Shown here in pieces: positions 9,201-18,500 of a stretch of DNA of 64,000 nucleotides (within the stretch, counting starts at the first letter, position 1; each line of letters starts with the position of its first letter). A program made the position numbers and the translations under genes. The DNA comes from a bacterium (GTDB lineage: Bacteria > AUK180), in the NCBI GenBank assembly GCA_023144005.1, contig JAGLGN010000006.1, positions 65,841 through 129,840 of the forward strand. Reading direction: 5' to 3'. The notes beneath the pieces are model-generated. The model was not told where the DNA came from. It saw only the letters and a program-made list of their open reading frames with translations, and made no database searches.

Positions 9201-12200
9201 GGTAATCCACACAGGTAGTCTAAAGTATCTATTCGCTATAGTATAGGACAATTTTCTCGAATTATTCGCTGATTTCAAGTGACTTATTATATCAATATGA
9301 TTTCCATCATAATACGTTTCTTCTCCACCAGAATGATGCACAGACTTCAGCTCATTTCTTTCTAATGCGCCCCAGTCAGTAAATGTTGACTCAATAAACG
9401 CAATACGAGGGATCCTGTATTTATCAACGAACCAAGTGGGTATATTTATAACTTCTTCCGAACTATATAAATTCCCCTTCTCCGATGTACTGATATCATG
9501 TCTAGTAAGTTCACTGCGGTTGTCAATATAGAAAAGATATTTGGAATCAGTCGGTTCCCAGATTGGTTCTGTTGAATGATTGCCAGGTAGATTGTTTGTA
9601 ATATTCTGCGGGTCACTCATGTGAGAAAGTTCCGTTTGAATCATATCTATCGTTACATTGGTTGTTGAATCCGTAAACCAATGAAGATTGTCATCTACCC
9701 AGACTTGAACTTGATATTCTGCATCACCTAAAAGATTTCCATCTGCATCTGTCCCATCCCAGGATATCACATATTCTCCATTATTCTCTACCGGAAATAA
9801 GACTTTTACAAGATTTGTATTTACAATCGGACCATTATATATTGCAATAACACATTCATAATACAATCCAGAACCATCATCATGTGCTGCAATCCTAAAT
9901 TCTACATTATCGTTGCACTCATCGTTATTTGGACTGAATATACTTGGACTTACATCAATCGAGTCAATGATAGGAGGTTGATCGTCAAGAAATATTTGTT
10001 GATGATGAACTTCCTCTGAATTTCCCACATTATCCTGGCTATAATATTCAATTGAATTTAAACCCGGAAGCATAAGTGTGTCATGAATTCTAAAGGGCGC
10101 GGTATAGATCTGCCAAGAGGAGTCGTTGATTCTAAAATATGTATTTTCTACTCCTGTCGCAAGCTCGCCTTCATCCCTTGCGGTTAAAGAGATCTGGGAA
10201 TAATTCACAACATATGATATTTCTTGTGTTTCGTAAACACTATACCTCAATGATATATCAGTAACTGGTGGCAATATATCTTGTTTTCCTTCTATCACCG
10301 CAACAGAAATCCCGCCTGCTTTACATTGGTCATAAGCATAGAATCTTCCTTCCAGTTCATCTTTTTGGAAAATCTTAATCCGATTGGCTGCAAGTGAACC
10401 GGCACCAGGTGAAGTTACGATCTCGTCATACCCGTCAAGGTCTATGTCACCGCAATCGTGAATACAGCCATTGGTATTAGGAGCAAGATATGCATTGAAA
10501 TTGTAAATAGGGACCGGATAAGCAGAATCCATATTAAGAATATCATATACTCGGATATTTGAATCATTGCCCTGCACCTCGCCTTTCGAGCAAACAATCT
10601 CTTCATAGTTTTTACCACTGATATTTCCACAACTCAGATATACTCCTGAGGTTACAATATCTCCAAATGCAAAGAAAGATTTTTCAGGAGAAGGATAATC
10701 TTCGTTGATATTCTCATAGCTAAATATGTTAATTCGTGAATCATTGCTCGCGCCCGGTCCCTTTCCTACGATTATTTCATCTACTCCATCATCATCAACA
10801 TCTCCACAGGAAACATTGGCTCCATGTTTTATATCATTTGAAAACGCAAAAAAGGATTTTGTTTCAGTAGCGTTATAACTAGAGTCTGTTTTCTCAATCT
10901 TGAATATTTTGACTTTGGCATAATAGTTCAAATGATGGCCCTTTCCCGCAATGATCTCATCCACTCCATCGCCGTCAATATCACCGGCAGCAATCGCGCA
11001 ACCATAATTATTTACTCCAAATGCACAAAAACTGATCAGTTTTTCCATTGTATAAAACGAGTAAATATCAATATAGCTGTCGTTGCCATCTTTTGATATT
11101 TTTGAAACAATGATCTCTTCCACGCCGTTTCCATCAATATCTCCAGTAGTGACATTCACTCCTTTTGTTGGAAATTCACTAACACCGAAAGTCTCGGGAA
11201 AGCCGTCTTTGGTAAATGATTTTATCATATCTCCTGATCTTGAAGCAGTTATAATATCGGTATTTTGCACCGGCAATTCAATATCGATATATGTATCGTA
11301 TGCTGATTCCGGCTTAGCCGGTTCAATATTGCATGAAGAATCTTTGGAAATACTCTTGAAGTAAATCCTATCGGTGTTTTTTGAAAATTGGGTCCAGGGG
11401 AAATTCGAACTTGTGCTATGGGTATATTCAGTCCCACATGCGTCAATATTCCAGATTTCCCAAGAACCGTCGTTAATTTTGTAATTAATGTTAAATCCCA
11501 AAGGATCGCCCGAATTATCCGCGCCACTCCATGAAACTGGGGTAAAAAGTTTCTTGTCAGTAATCGGTGAGGCCAAACTTACCACTGTAGAAAATGGGGG
11601 GGTTACATCTGGTTCGACCGGATTGTCTTTTCTCCCGTAAACGTACACAATATTGCTGAATTCACCACTCCAAAAGGAGTATTTTTTTGATACGGTAATT
11701 TTAAGTCTGTTCTCATTCTCTATTATCTCGAAACTGGCTTCGGTATTGCTGTTTTCTTCGTATTCAACACCGTCATAATCATAGATAGGGAATTCCGGAT
11801 CACCATCTATGTAGAATACTTTTTCAGAATCAAAGGCTGATAACTGTACTGCAATCAGTTCATTTCTGTTCCCGCCGTACGAATACTCAAATGGGTTTAT
11901 AGAGGGTCCCATGTTTTCACCGTCCTCGACTGTAACACTAAAATTGATCGCCTCAGGATCAAAAGGACTCCACATATCCTGAGAATTTATCCAGTAGATA
12001 AATGTTCTTACTGTACAGCCCGCGATTCCGCAACCGTAGTTTTTGAAGGACCCCGGTACAACTTCCGCCCAGCCATAGTCATTAATATAAGAATCGAATT
12101 CAAGACCGTTACTGCTTGCTGAAATTTCCGGCTGCGAAGAATGAGTGTACGGAAAAGTAACATCCATCCTGATCTCACGGCGATTCGCATGATAAAGGCC

Positions 12201-14528
12201 GAAAACATCATAAGCGAAAAGTATTGTCTCATCCGCATATTGTTCATATGTGTATGTGGTTGTTTCAATATTAAAATTGATTCTTCTTACAGTGCTATTG
12301 CCTGCTTTGTCAATTGCGTAAATATCTAAGACATGATGCCCTTCTGAAGCGATCTGTTCCCCTTCATTGTAAGGATTTCCGTCTAAAGTTATATACGAAA
12401 TGTCACTGTTAATGTTTTGATCGATCATGAATATTTGTGGGAGGATTATTGTATTCTGAAATATGTCTCCATCTTTAACACCGTAAACATCTATCAAAGG
12501 TGCAGTTTTATCGATAATTATTTTACTCTCGAATCTTGTAGTATTACCTGCAATATCGCTGGCATATACATTCAGATTGTAAATACCTTCATTATCAAGT
12601 TCAATGCTGTTTTCAGAAGGAATCCCATCAAGAAGTATCTCCGATTCTACCAGATGATCTTCTATAATATCAATATTTAAAGCAACATTTGTATTAAAAT
12701 ATCGTTTGCTGCCCGATGAAATGGAGCTGGCGCTATTTATTTCCGAAACTAATATTTGTGGAAATGTTTTATCAACATTTATCAGTATCTCATCTTCGGT
12801 GACATTGTCCGCACCATCGGTAACAACTAATTTGAGTTTGTATTCTCCGCCACTTGTTAAAGTGGTCGTGTCCCAGACAACAAGTAAAGAATCGGTAACT
12901 GAAATATTTTGCTGCTTATTAATAATTGTGGTGTACTCCGTAGAATCCTTTTTCGCATATGATATTTCATAACTACGGATATGATCATCTGTCGCTGTAC
13001 CCTTGATGTTACATGATGCGCCAACCCATTGATCTGCAACCGGATATGTGATCTCCGCTATAGGAGGAACTCTATCAAGAAGAACATTTACAATGTGTCG
13101 TTTAAATAAACCGTCACCATCCATACCTTTCAAAATAAATCGATATCCGCCATCAGTTTCTAAAGCAGGATCCCAATTGTAGACAACCTCTGAAGAAACG
13201 GATTGATCGGAAACATATATATCCCCACTCATATTGAAAACGGGATCATCCAGTGGCAGCAGAGTTCTCTCGCCTGTAGTTAAGTTCTTCTTCATCAGGA
13301 TCCAGTAAATATCGGATGAAGAAATCGGAGAAATAGAGGCGGTTACATCAATAAGCTGACTACTGGCAATCCCCGTCCCGTCAGTAGGATATTCCAATAC
13401 TGCTTGGGGTACGCTCCCTGTTTCTTCAAGTTCAATATGAGCAAACTGTCCCCATATCTCAGTATAGAATTCACCGTCAATATTTGAAAAAATACTTATC
13501 TCACTTCCTCTGGCACATGTTAGAATGTCCTCAGTTTCTTCTCCTCTGAAATATCCCGTATTTGGGATAAGAAAATCTGAACTTCTTTGCTGGAATACTT
13601 CAATGACCGTTCCTGTGAAATCAATTATTGTAGAATGTCCTCCCAAACCGGTGATGAGAATTTCTGGGTTTCCCGTATTGTCATAATTAAAAATACGAAT
13701 TCCCATAACTGTGGTAGGTATAGTGAATAGGGTCCTATTGAATGATATCGCTCCATCATACGTAAGAATATCGACATTACCATTGACATCGCCTAATAGA
13801 ATATCCGCAATTCCGTCACCATCAAGATCTCCAGCAGCAGGAGGACAGACCAGAATATTTCCGCTATCGAAAGTGATCCAACCGGCAGTATAATTCCATA
13901 CAGCAACACTACCGTCTCCACAATTTGCGAATATTTCAGAGATACCGTCCTCGTCAATATCCTTGAGGGTAAGATATGTATATTCTCCTGAAGTGACAGT
14001 ATGGGTTTCGATTTCTACCCATGAAGTTCCATCGTGATCATCCCACACATACACATTGCCATCTGAAGTCCCTGCAACAAAATCAAGATCTCCATCGCCG
14101 TCCATATCGGACGCAATTGGCGTATCACTGATAGGTACATTAATGTCTCTTGGCCAGCCGGCCACATCGCTGCCACTTGAATGGAATGCGTGCATCTTGA
14201 TATTGCCTACAGAATCCTTTGAACAGACAAGTATCTCAGAAGCCCTGTCATTATCAAGATCGACGAGAATCGGAGAAGTATAGAAGACTCTTCCGGTCAG
14301 GGCTTTCGGCCAGCCCGTAACAACCTTTCGATACCGATTCCAGACGGTGAGCCGTCCGTCATCTGAAACAGTCGCGATCTCACGGCCTGTCGCCAGAAAG
14401 ATTCCTTCTATTCCGTCAATATCTCCGAGTGCAGAAGAATCGAGTGAGACAGATGGAATCAGAATAAAGGCAATGACAAGTGATAATAAACCAAATATCT
14501 TTGAATCCAATTTTATTTTATTGTACAT
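6240..14528 (-). CDS. Giant exported FG-GAP / Ig-like / FlgD-like surface protein
   Basis: 2762 residues. The ATG at 14528 is chosen because AAGGGG (14535-14540) lies 6 bases upstream; an upstream in-frame start would run into the preceding gene. A hydrophobic segment at about 10-26 acts as a signal peptide. FG-GAP/VCBS-type calcium loops such as DMDGDGDLD (about 140) and DLDGDGIAD (about 238) are followed by Ig-like modules. A second FG-GAP block sits at about 1125-1375. Two FlgD-Ig-like modules begin with SPNND (about 1531) and SPNGDGVND (about 2189), and a TolB-like WSPDG-type repeat (EFSPDGSKI) lies at about 1880. The tail (about 2680-2762) is helical and charged, unlike a sorting domain. 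A structural, adhesive or matrix role outside the cell is likely; I see no catalytic site. It is the last gene of the run starting with the RHS gene. Confidence 0.8.
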   Translation of the reverse strand: MYNKIKLDSKIFGLLSLVIAFILIPSVSLDSSALGDIDGIEGIFLATGREIATVSDDGRLTVWNRYRKVVTGWPKALTGRVFYTSPILVDLDNDRASEILVCSKDSVGNIKMHAFHSSGSDVAGWPRDINVPISDTPIASDMDGDGDLDFVAGTSDGNVYVWDDHDGTSWVEIETHTVTSGEYTYLTLKDIDEDGISEIFANCGDGSVAVWNYTAGWITFDSGNILVCPPAAGDLDGDGIADILLGDVNGNVDILTYDGAISFNRTLFTIPTTVMGIRIFNYDNTGNPEILITGLGGHSTIIDFTGTVIEVFQQRSSDFLIPNTGYFRGEETEDILTCARGSEISIFSNIDGEFYTEIWGQFAHIELEETGSVPQAVLEYPTDGTGIASSQLIDVTASISPISSSDIYWILMKKNLTTGERTLLPLDDPVFNMSGDIYVSDQSVSSEVVYNWDPALETDGGYRFILKGMDGDGLFKRHIVNVLLDRVPPIAEITYPVADQWVGASCNIKGTATDDHIRSYEISYAKKDSTEYTTIINKQQNISVTDSLLVVWDTTTLTSGGEYKLKLVVTDGADNVTEDEILINVDKTFPQILVSEINSASSISSGSKRYFNTNVALNIDIIEDHLVESEILLDGIPSENSIELDNEGIYNLNVYASDIAGNTTRFESKIIIDKTAPLIDVYGVKDGDIFQNTIILPQIFMIDQNINSDISYITLDGNPYNEGEQIASEGHHVLDIYAIDKAGNSTVRRINFNIETTTYTYEQYADETILFAYDVFGLYHANRREIRMDVTFPYTHSSQPEISASSNGLEFDSYINDYGWAEVVPGSFKNYGCGIAGCTVRTFIYWINSQDMWSPFDPEAINFSVTVEDGENMGPSINPFEYSYGGNRNELIAVQLSAFDSEKVFYIDGDPEFPIYDYDGVEYEENSNTEASFEIIENENRLKITVSKKYSFWSGEFSNIVYVYGRKDNPVEPDVTPPFSTVVSLASPITDKKLFTPVSWSGADNSGDPLGFNINYKINDGSWEIWNIDACGTEYTHSTSSNFPWTQFSKNTDRIYFKSISKDSSCNIEPAKPESAYDTYIDIELPVQNTDIITASRSGDMIKSFTKDGFPETFGVSEFPTKGVNVTTGDIDGNGVEEIIVSKISKDGNDSYIDIYSFYTMEKLISFCAFGVNNYGCAIAAGDIDGDGVDEIIAGKGHHLNYYAKVKIFKIEKTDSSYNATETKSFFAFSNDIKHGANVSCGDVDDDGVDEIIVGKGPGASNDSRINIFSYENINEDYPSPEKSFFAFGDIVTSGVYLSCGNISGKNYEEIVCSKGEVQGNDSNIRVYDILNMDSAYPVPIYNFNAYLAPNTNGCIHDCGDIDLDGYDEIVTSPGAGSLAANRIKIFQKDELEGRFYAYDQCKAGGISVAVIEGKQDILPPVTDISLRYSVYETQEISYVVNYSQISLTARDEGELATGVENTYFRINDSSWQIYTAPFRIHDTLMLPGLNSIEYYSQDNVGNSEEVHHQQIFLDDQPPIIDSIDVSPSIFSPNNDECNDNVEFRIAAHDDGSGLYYECVIAIYNGPIVNTNLVKVLFPVENNGEYVISWDGTDADGNLLGDAEYQVQVWVDDNLHWFTDSTTNVTIDMIQTELSHMSDPQNITNNLPGNHSTEPIWEPTDSKYLFYIDNRSELTRHDISTSEKGNLYSSEEVINIPTWFVDKYRIPRIAFIESTFTDWGALERNELKSVHHSGGEETYYDGNHIDIISHLKSANNSRKLSYTIANRYFRLPVWITGELYQKSLIIDDFPQIYPAKVIDFKLFLDEYDPPIWVSCFSYTTSSIAPGEQYEEAVVASFFEVSGYDPETRGRKDLVFVHDEDFIERRIWLTNDSAMEKNPEFSPDGSKIIYLSSAGGFWNIWLIKRNIPYEGYIQPYNTDNFHPPVQLTYFTDNSIDENSIQWTGNGDKISFIRTLDDDPANDYIRKAIFYMDYTGMDQGMLFEFKTKRENNGAKSFYEWSDQGHLVYSDYDEANDITDIKIRYMIWEDPCDPEYYNAPGDIVSSDGLVEVEIESDDLYQGMEYIEITSVDNVSSVPEYSEISGMVIGDVYEISSRSGINYFKDNIEIAFNYDDLTILGYDEANYQAYTYDEENSEWVIAQPDELLTTRDYDSNQITIEMLHLSYYALCYHHNEPGPPEILSISIAPEYLSPNGDGVNDSLAVSVSVSEESIVHLGIFNRDGDEIYWSEANAPNEVPITFTWNGKDLDNEPVTDDGVYEVYLYARDLGGEYSDEHFTSFTIDLTSAQTRIEVNPISSLNEVIKGSMIILHADDALSGVQYTQYRFDDDEWRHYTESMNLASFGYGLHTIEYRSIDNTGNVESINSLQFELVEAFDISADISVIPSILIWENFSNVSEDQHEQLSEYFDNLGGIITYDIVESSGEFVSGMRSGSYNEYIILGNAENLEGHTSEELREHVYSGKGLITSHYYHFLGEGVVPEVLGIRYSGVYDGYNLTINLVNSPITEEGVLTTTGTTYTVESLGSFESGYVTVSPHLPSPVIIGNNYGEGKTVYFAFDIFSSLEDAGDILAAAIDYVKPEEESVISGGYNTVRISVKSNVFDLQTKISEILPEGTEIIEVIPVGEIESNIVDWNELITAGETRKYYVFARLPDTGDEFIFTTEVSYLANGIWWEEEPFAFTESVSYDPETLNSDIIEMLNELDADEKEMKFIFNAIKCLEKIPTAEDREKAILECLKAINNVRQVESTDIHEIRILLDQLLIEIS

Positions 14529-14574
14529 ATTCAACCCCTTATTATTCCTCCTTTTCTGAGAAAATATATTGATC

Positions 14575-15531
14575 TTACTCTTCATGCTTTCCTCCATACT
14601 TTTTAAGTAGTTTGATTATCTTGTCAAATTCATTCTGTCGCCTTATATCGCCTTCAAGATCCGTTCGCTCTGCAATAGCAATATCCAATGGTGTTTGACC
14701 TTTTTCATCTTTTATATTCGGATCAGCACCCCTTTTTAAGAGAATTTCACATGCCTCGTAGTGTCTTCTAAATACTGAATTAAAAAGAGGGGTCCAAGTT
14801 GTCTCAGGAAATCCTCCGGAAATTTTAGCGCCGCTGTCCAATAAAAGTGTAATTGCAGTTAATTGATTCCTTTGAGCAGCCCCGTTCAGTGGTGTCATTC
14901 CGTGTTGATCGTTGATTTCCGTATCCGCTCCTTTTTCAAGCAGTAATTTTACAATTTCATTATATCCCTGTGAAGAAGCTTTGTGTAGCGCAGTGCTTTT
15001 TGTGAATATTGCTTTATTTACATCTTCAGTTTCAATAAATTTCTTCACTGCATCTATATCATTTCTGAATACGGCATAATACAATTCATCTGTTTCGATA
15101 ACTTCATTTTTAATAGTATCTACAATAAATACCGATTGCCTTATTAGGGATTGACCAATGTATAATCGGTATATACCTTTTTCCTGGGTCTTTTCCATAT
15201 GACACCAGTCTTTAGGGTTATTTGACGTCCCAAATGCCCAGGCACCGGCGTCAGCATCGAAAAAATGGATCTCTAATTTCTTCTTTTTACCGTTCTGTTC
15301 GATATACAGATATGATCTGATATGTGCAAAAAGCATTTTCATTCCAAGTGTAGGACCGGAATCTATTGTGATTATTTCCAAATAATAATGCACTGGCCCT
15401 TCCTCGGTCTGAAATGTTTGTTTTTCATTTACCCATCTTCCTCTACATCCTGAAGAAGAAATCAGAATGATCAAAACAATACTTGGCAATATTACATCTT
15501 TCAGCAGCCAATCCCTACTACCAATCTTCAT
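14575..15531 (-). CDS. Ankyrin-repeat lipoprotein, candidate immunity protein for the RHS lipase
   Basis: 318 residues. The ATG at 15531 lies 1 base after the RHS stop codon, implying coupled translation; a longer reading frame upstream only overlaps the RHS gene. The N-terminus is hydrophobic and ends in a lipobox-like SSGC with the Cys at 29, so envelope anchoring is likely, although a Ser at the -3 position is suboptimal. A unique region of about 130 residues follows, with no family I recognise. About four ankyrin repeats then run from about residue 165 to the end, with typical phrases such as TALHKASSQGY, LLLEKGAD and GADPNIKDEKGQTPLDIA. Known lipase effectors of type VI systems are often paired with envelope immunity lipoproteins, so neutralising the upstream lipase domain is the favoured guess. 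It could instead be a general scaffold. The segment shares the AT-rich composition of the RHS gene. Confidence 0.8.
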   Translation of the reverse strand: MKIGSRDWLLKDVILPSIVLIILISSSGCRGRWVNEKQTFQTEEGPVHYYLEIITIDSGPTLGMKMLFAHIRSYLYIEQNGKKKKLEIHFFDADAGAWAFGTSNNPKDWCHMEKTQEKGIYRLYIGQSLIRQSVFIVDTIKNEVIETDELYYAVFRNDIDAVKKFIETEDVNKAIFTKSTALHKASSQGYNEIVKLLLEKGADTEINDQHGMTPLNGAAQRNQLTAITLLLDSGAKISGGFPETTWTPLFNSVFRRHYEACEILLKRGADPNIKDEKGQTPLDIAIAERTDLEGDIRRQNEFDKIIKLLKKYGGKHEE

Positions 15532-15532
15532 A

Positions 15533-18500
15533 CTATTTTCCGGTCCTTTTTTTAAGCATCTGGTCCCAAACATGTTTCGAAAGCATATTCGAATGATGGC
15601 TTTCGCCAAATAATAATGCTTTGGTAGCAACTTCAATATCTTTTGCCTTATCATCTGTTCTTCCCGTAAAGAAAAATGAAAAAGCCACAGCATTCATGTA
15701 GCAGTTAGTGCCTAGAAATTCTGTAAGTATTGGCCCGCCGACTAATTGAACTCGATCTTTGTTGGAATAGACATTGTAGTAGTTGACAACATTACTCATA
15801 TCCATTTCGTAATCGACCCTTTGCGGGGTTGCGAAGGTAATAATAGTTTGTACTTCTTGTGAAAATGAGGGGGAGGCTTCCTTTACAATATTCCCTCCGT
15901 GGCTATGCGCAATTATATGTATTTTTTCATTTCCAATTATTGTATAGTTATCAATATATTCAAGCAAGGCCTTAGCGCCTGCGGTTCTTGCCTCTGGAGT
16001 ATTAGCTTCAGAAAGTGATGCGGGCCAATAAATTGGATGAACTGGATTGCCTTCGTCCCCAAGCGATCTCTGAATATAATTCATATACTCTTCATCCGGA
16101 GTCCAAGATTCATCACCAGACCCCGTACCCTTCACGGTAATTACCACATATCCGGCATAATCAATATTGGATAATGGATTATTACTTCCGTAAATATATC
16201 TGTTTAAAGATTGAGGATTGGCGGAGCTTCCAATGAGTTTATCCTTTGAAATAAATCTGCCTAATTCCGAAAAGTAATACCTTGCTCCGAAATTGTCGAG
16301 GCCCGTTTCAATGTCCCTTTCCTTTCCTGTAAATAAATGAGCCTCTTCTTCTCCTTGAGATAGGATCATATTTCCGAACGGATCCAATGTATTTTCAGTA
16401 ACTATCTCCCCAAGCTCATCGGTAATGATTATATTATTGCCTATATAATCCTGATGATAATATGCTATGCTTCCAGTACTATTTTCTGCCAATGTAATTC
16501 TATTTCCTGCGTATACAAAAGTATTTTGTCTTGCACCGGTTTTATCGTATTCTTCGATTACATTTCCTCCAATATCATAGATATAGATCGTTGTATTGCC
16601 AGGAGTTGTCTTAATTATTCTCCTTCCTTCGCCATCATAAGCAAATGATATTGAATATTCAATAATCCCGGGTTGATTCAAATCAGGCTCTCCCGGATTT
16701 TGGAAATCCACTCGTGTTAGCAAATTATCATAGTTATAACTAAATATTTTTTTCTTGACTTGACCACTTAGATTAGAGACCGTTTCCGAAATAATATTTC
16801 CATTGTTGTCATATACATAATTATGCGTACTTCCATTGCTACCTGAGTCAACGGTCATTGTGCTCAACTGATCTGAATTTCCCGTGTAATTGTAGCCAAT
16901 ATCTTCATAACTGGATTGCTGAGACACTCTATTTCCAGTAGAATCATAAGCGTAGCTTGCATCATTGGCGTCAGGATAATCCACCGATGTAAGCCTGATC
17001 AGTGGATCATAAGTATAATTAGTGGTACTCCCGTTAATTTTAGCCCTAGAAATAATACTACCGTTCTTATCATAGTTAAAATCGTCTTTATACATTAGTT
17101 GATTAATTCCTTTAAATATTTGATGAGAATCAATCAATCCTCGAGCGTTGTAAGTAAATTTCGTTGTTGAAATTGTTCCGTAATTAGAAGTTAATTCCTT
17201 TTGTGTAACATTCCCGAGGTTGTTATATTCATACCCAGCTATATCTTTATTATCGTACTTGATTGTATCCACCCATCCATGATCGTTCCTCTCATATAAT
17301 ACTTTCTTTCCCGATGGATAAGTTATTTCCTTTAATTCACCAGTCTCATAATATATATATGTTGAAATATACTCTGCATCGTTAATAGTATCCTTTTTCT
17401 GGACAAATCTCCCCATAGAATCATAGACATATTCTGTGCTACTCTCTATCTCTAGTGGGGATTCCGGCAAACTATAATATGATATTTTCTCCGTTAAATC
17501 ATTATCAAAATACTTAAAGGTTTTTTTCGTGTCATCTGGGTATTTTCTTTCTATTATCCGATTGAAGTCATCATAATCGAGATAAATTTTGTTATCATTC
17601 ATGTCTTGTGTATACTCTACGAGGCTAGATGATATATACGAGGTATGCTTAATCAGGCCTTCGCTGCATCCATCGTATCTATCGTATATATCATAATTTA
17701 TATCTGTAATGAATCCTCGAGCATTAGTAATCCGTGCTATATCATTAAACATTCCATTGTATTCGTACGTTGTGACTCCATTTGTACCTGGTTCATCACA
17801 ACGGATTATTCTTCCAATCTTATCCATAGTGAAAATCGTCTGATTACCTTCCGGATCCTTAACAATCTTTTTCATATTGCCATCATCATATGTAATTGAA
17901 GAATTTGTCCCATCAGGATAATTAATCTGAATCAATCGATATTGTTTATCATATACATACTCTGTTGTCTTTTTCTCAGCATCAGTAATTGTCTTGATCT
18001 TTCCACCAGGATGATATGAGTATGTCGTTGATAACCCAGCTTCGTCAATTTTGATGAGTCTTTTAATAGAATTATAATAATAGGTTGTGACTCGACCTGC
18101 GTCATCAACGGTTACTATATTATTAATATCATCCAACGTATATGAAATATTTGTTTTGTCCGGCCTTGTTTCATTCAACACTCTCCCAAGATTATCATAG
18201 TTGAATTCACTATAATTCCCAAGATTATCAAATTCTAGCTTGATTAGACCATTGGGATAATACTCATACTTATTAAAAAGTTCACCATTCCTACGTACTT
18301 CCGTAAGATTTCCTTCAGCACTGTACGAAAGAGAATGTACAAGATCTTCATTCAACTCAAATTTCTCGGTCACAAGACCCTTGCTATTGTATGAAAATCT
18401 TGTGTCGGAAATTTGTGCAAGATATCGTCTCTCTATATTTCCCCTAATATTTCCCTCATCATAGTATTCTGTATTTATTTCGATATTATTTCCATTCAAT

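Noticed and set aside
14529-14597. Longer start for the FG-GAP giant at 14597
   Set aside because: It would overlap the ankyrin gene, would put 23 polar residues before the signal peptide, and lacks a ribosome site, whereas 14528 has AAGGGG at ideal spacing.
15532-15693. Longer start for the ankyrin protein at 15693
   Set aside because: The added residues only read through the RHS lipase domain in another frame and would bury the lipoprotein signal.
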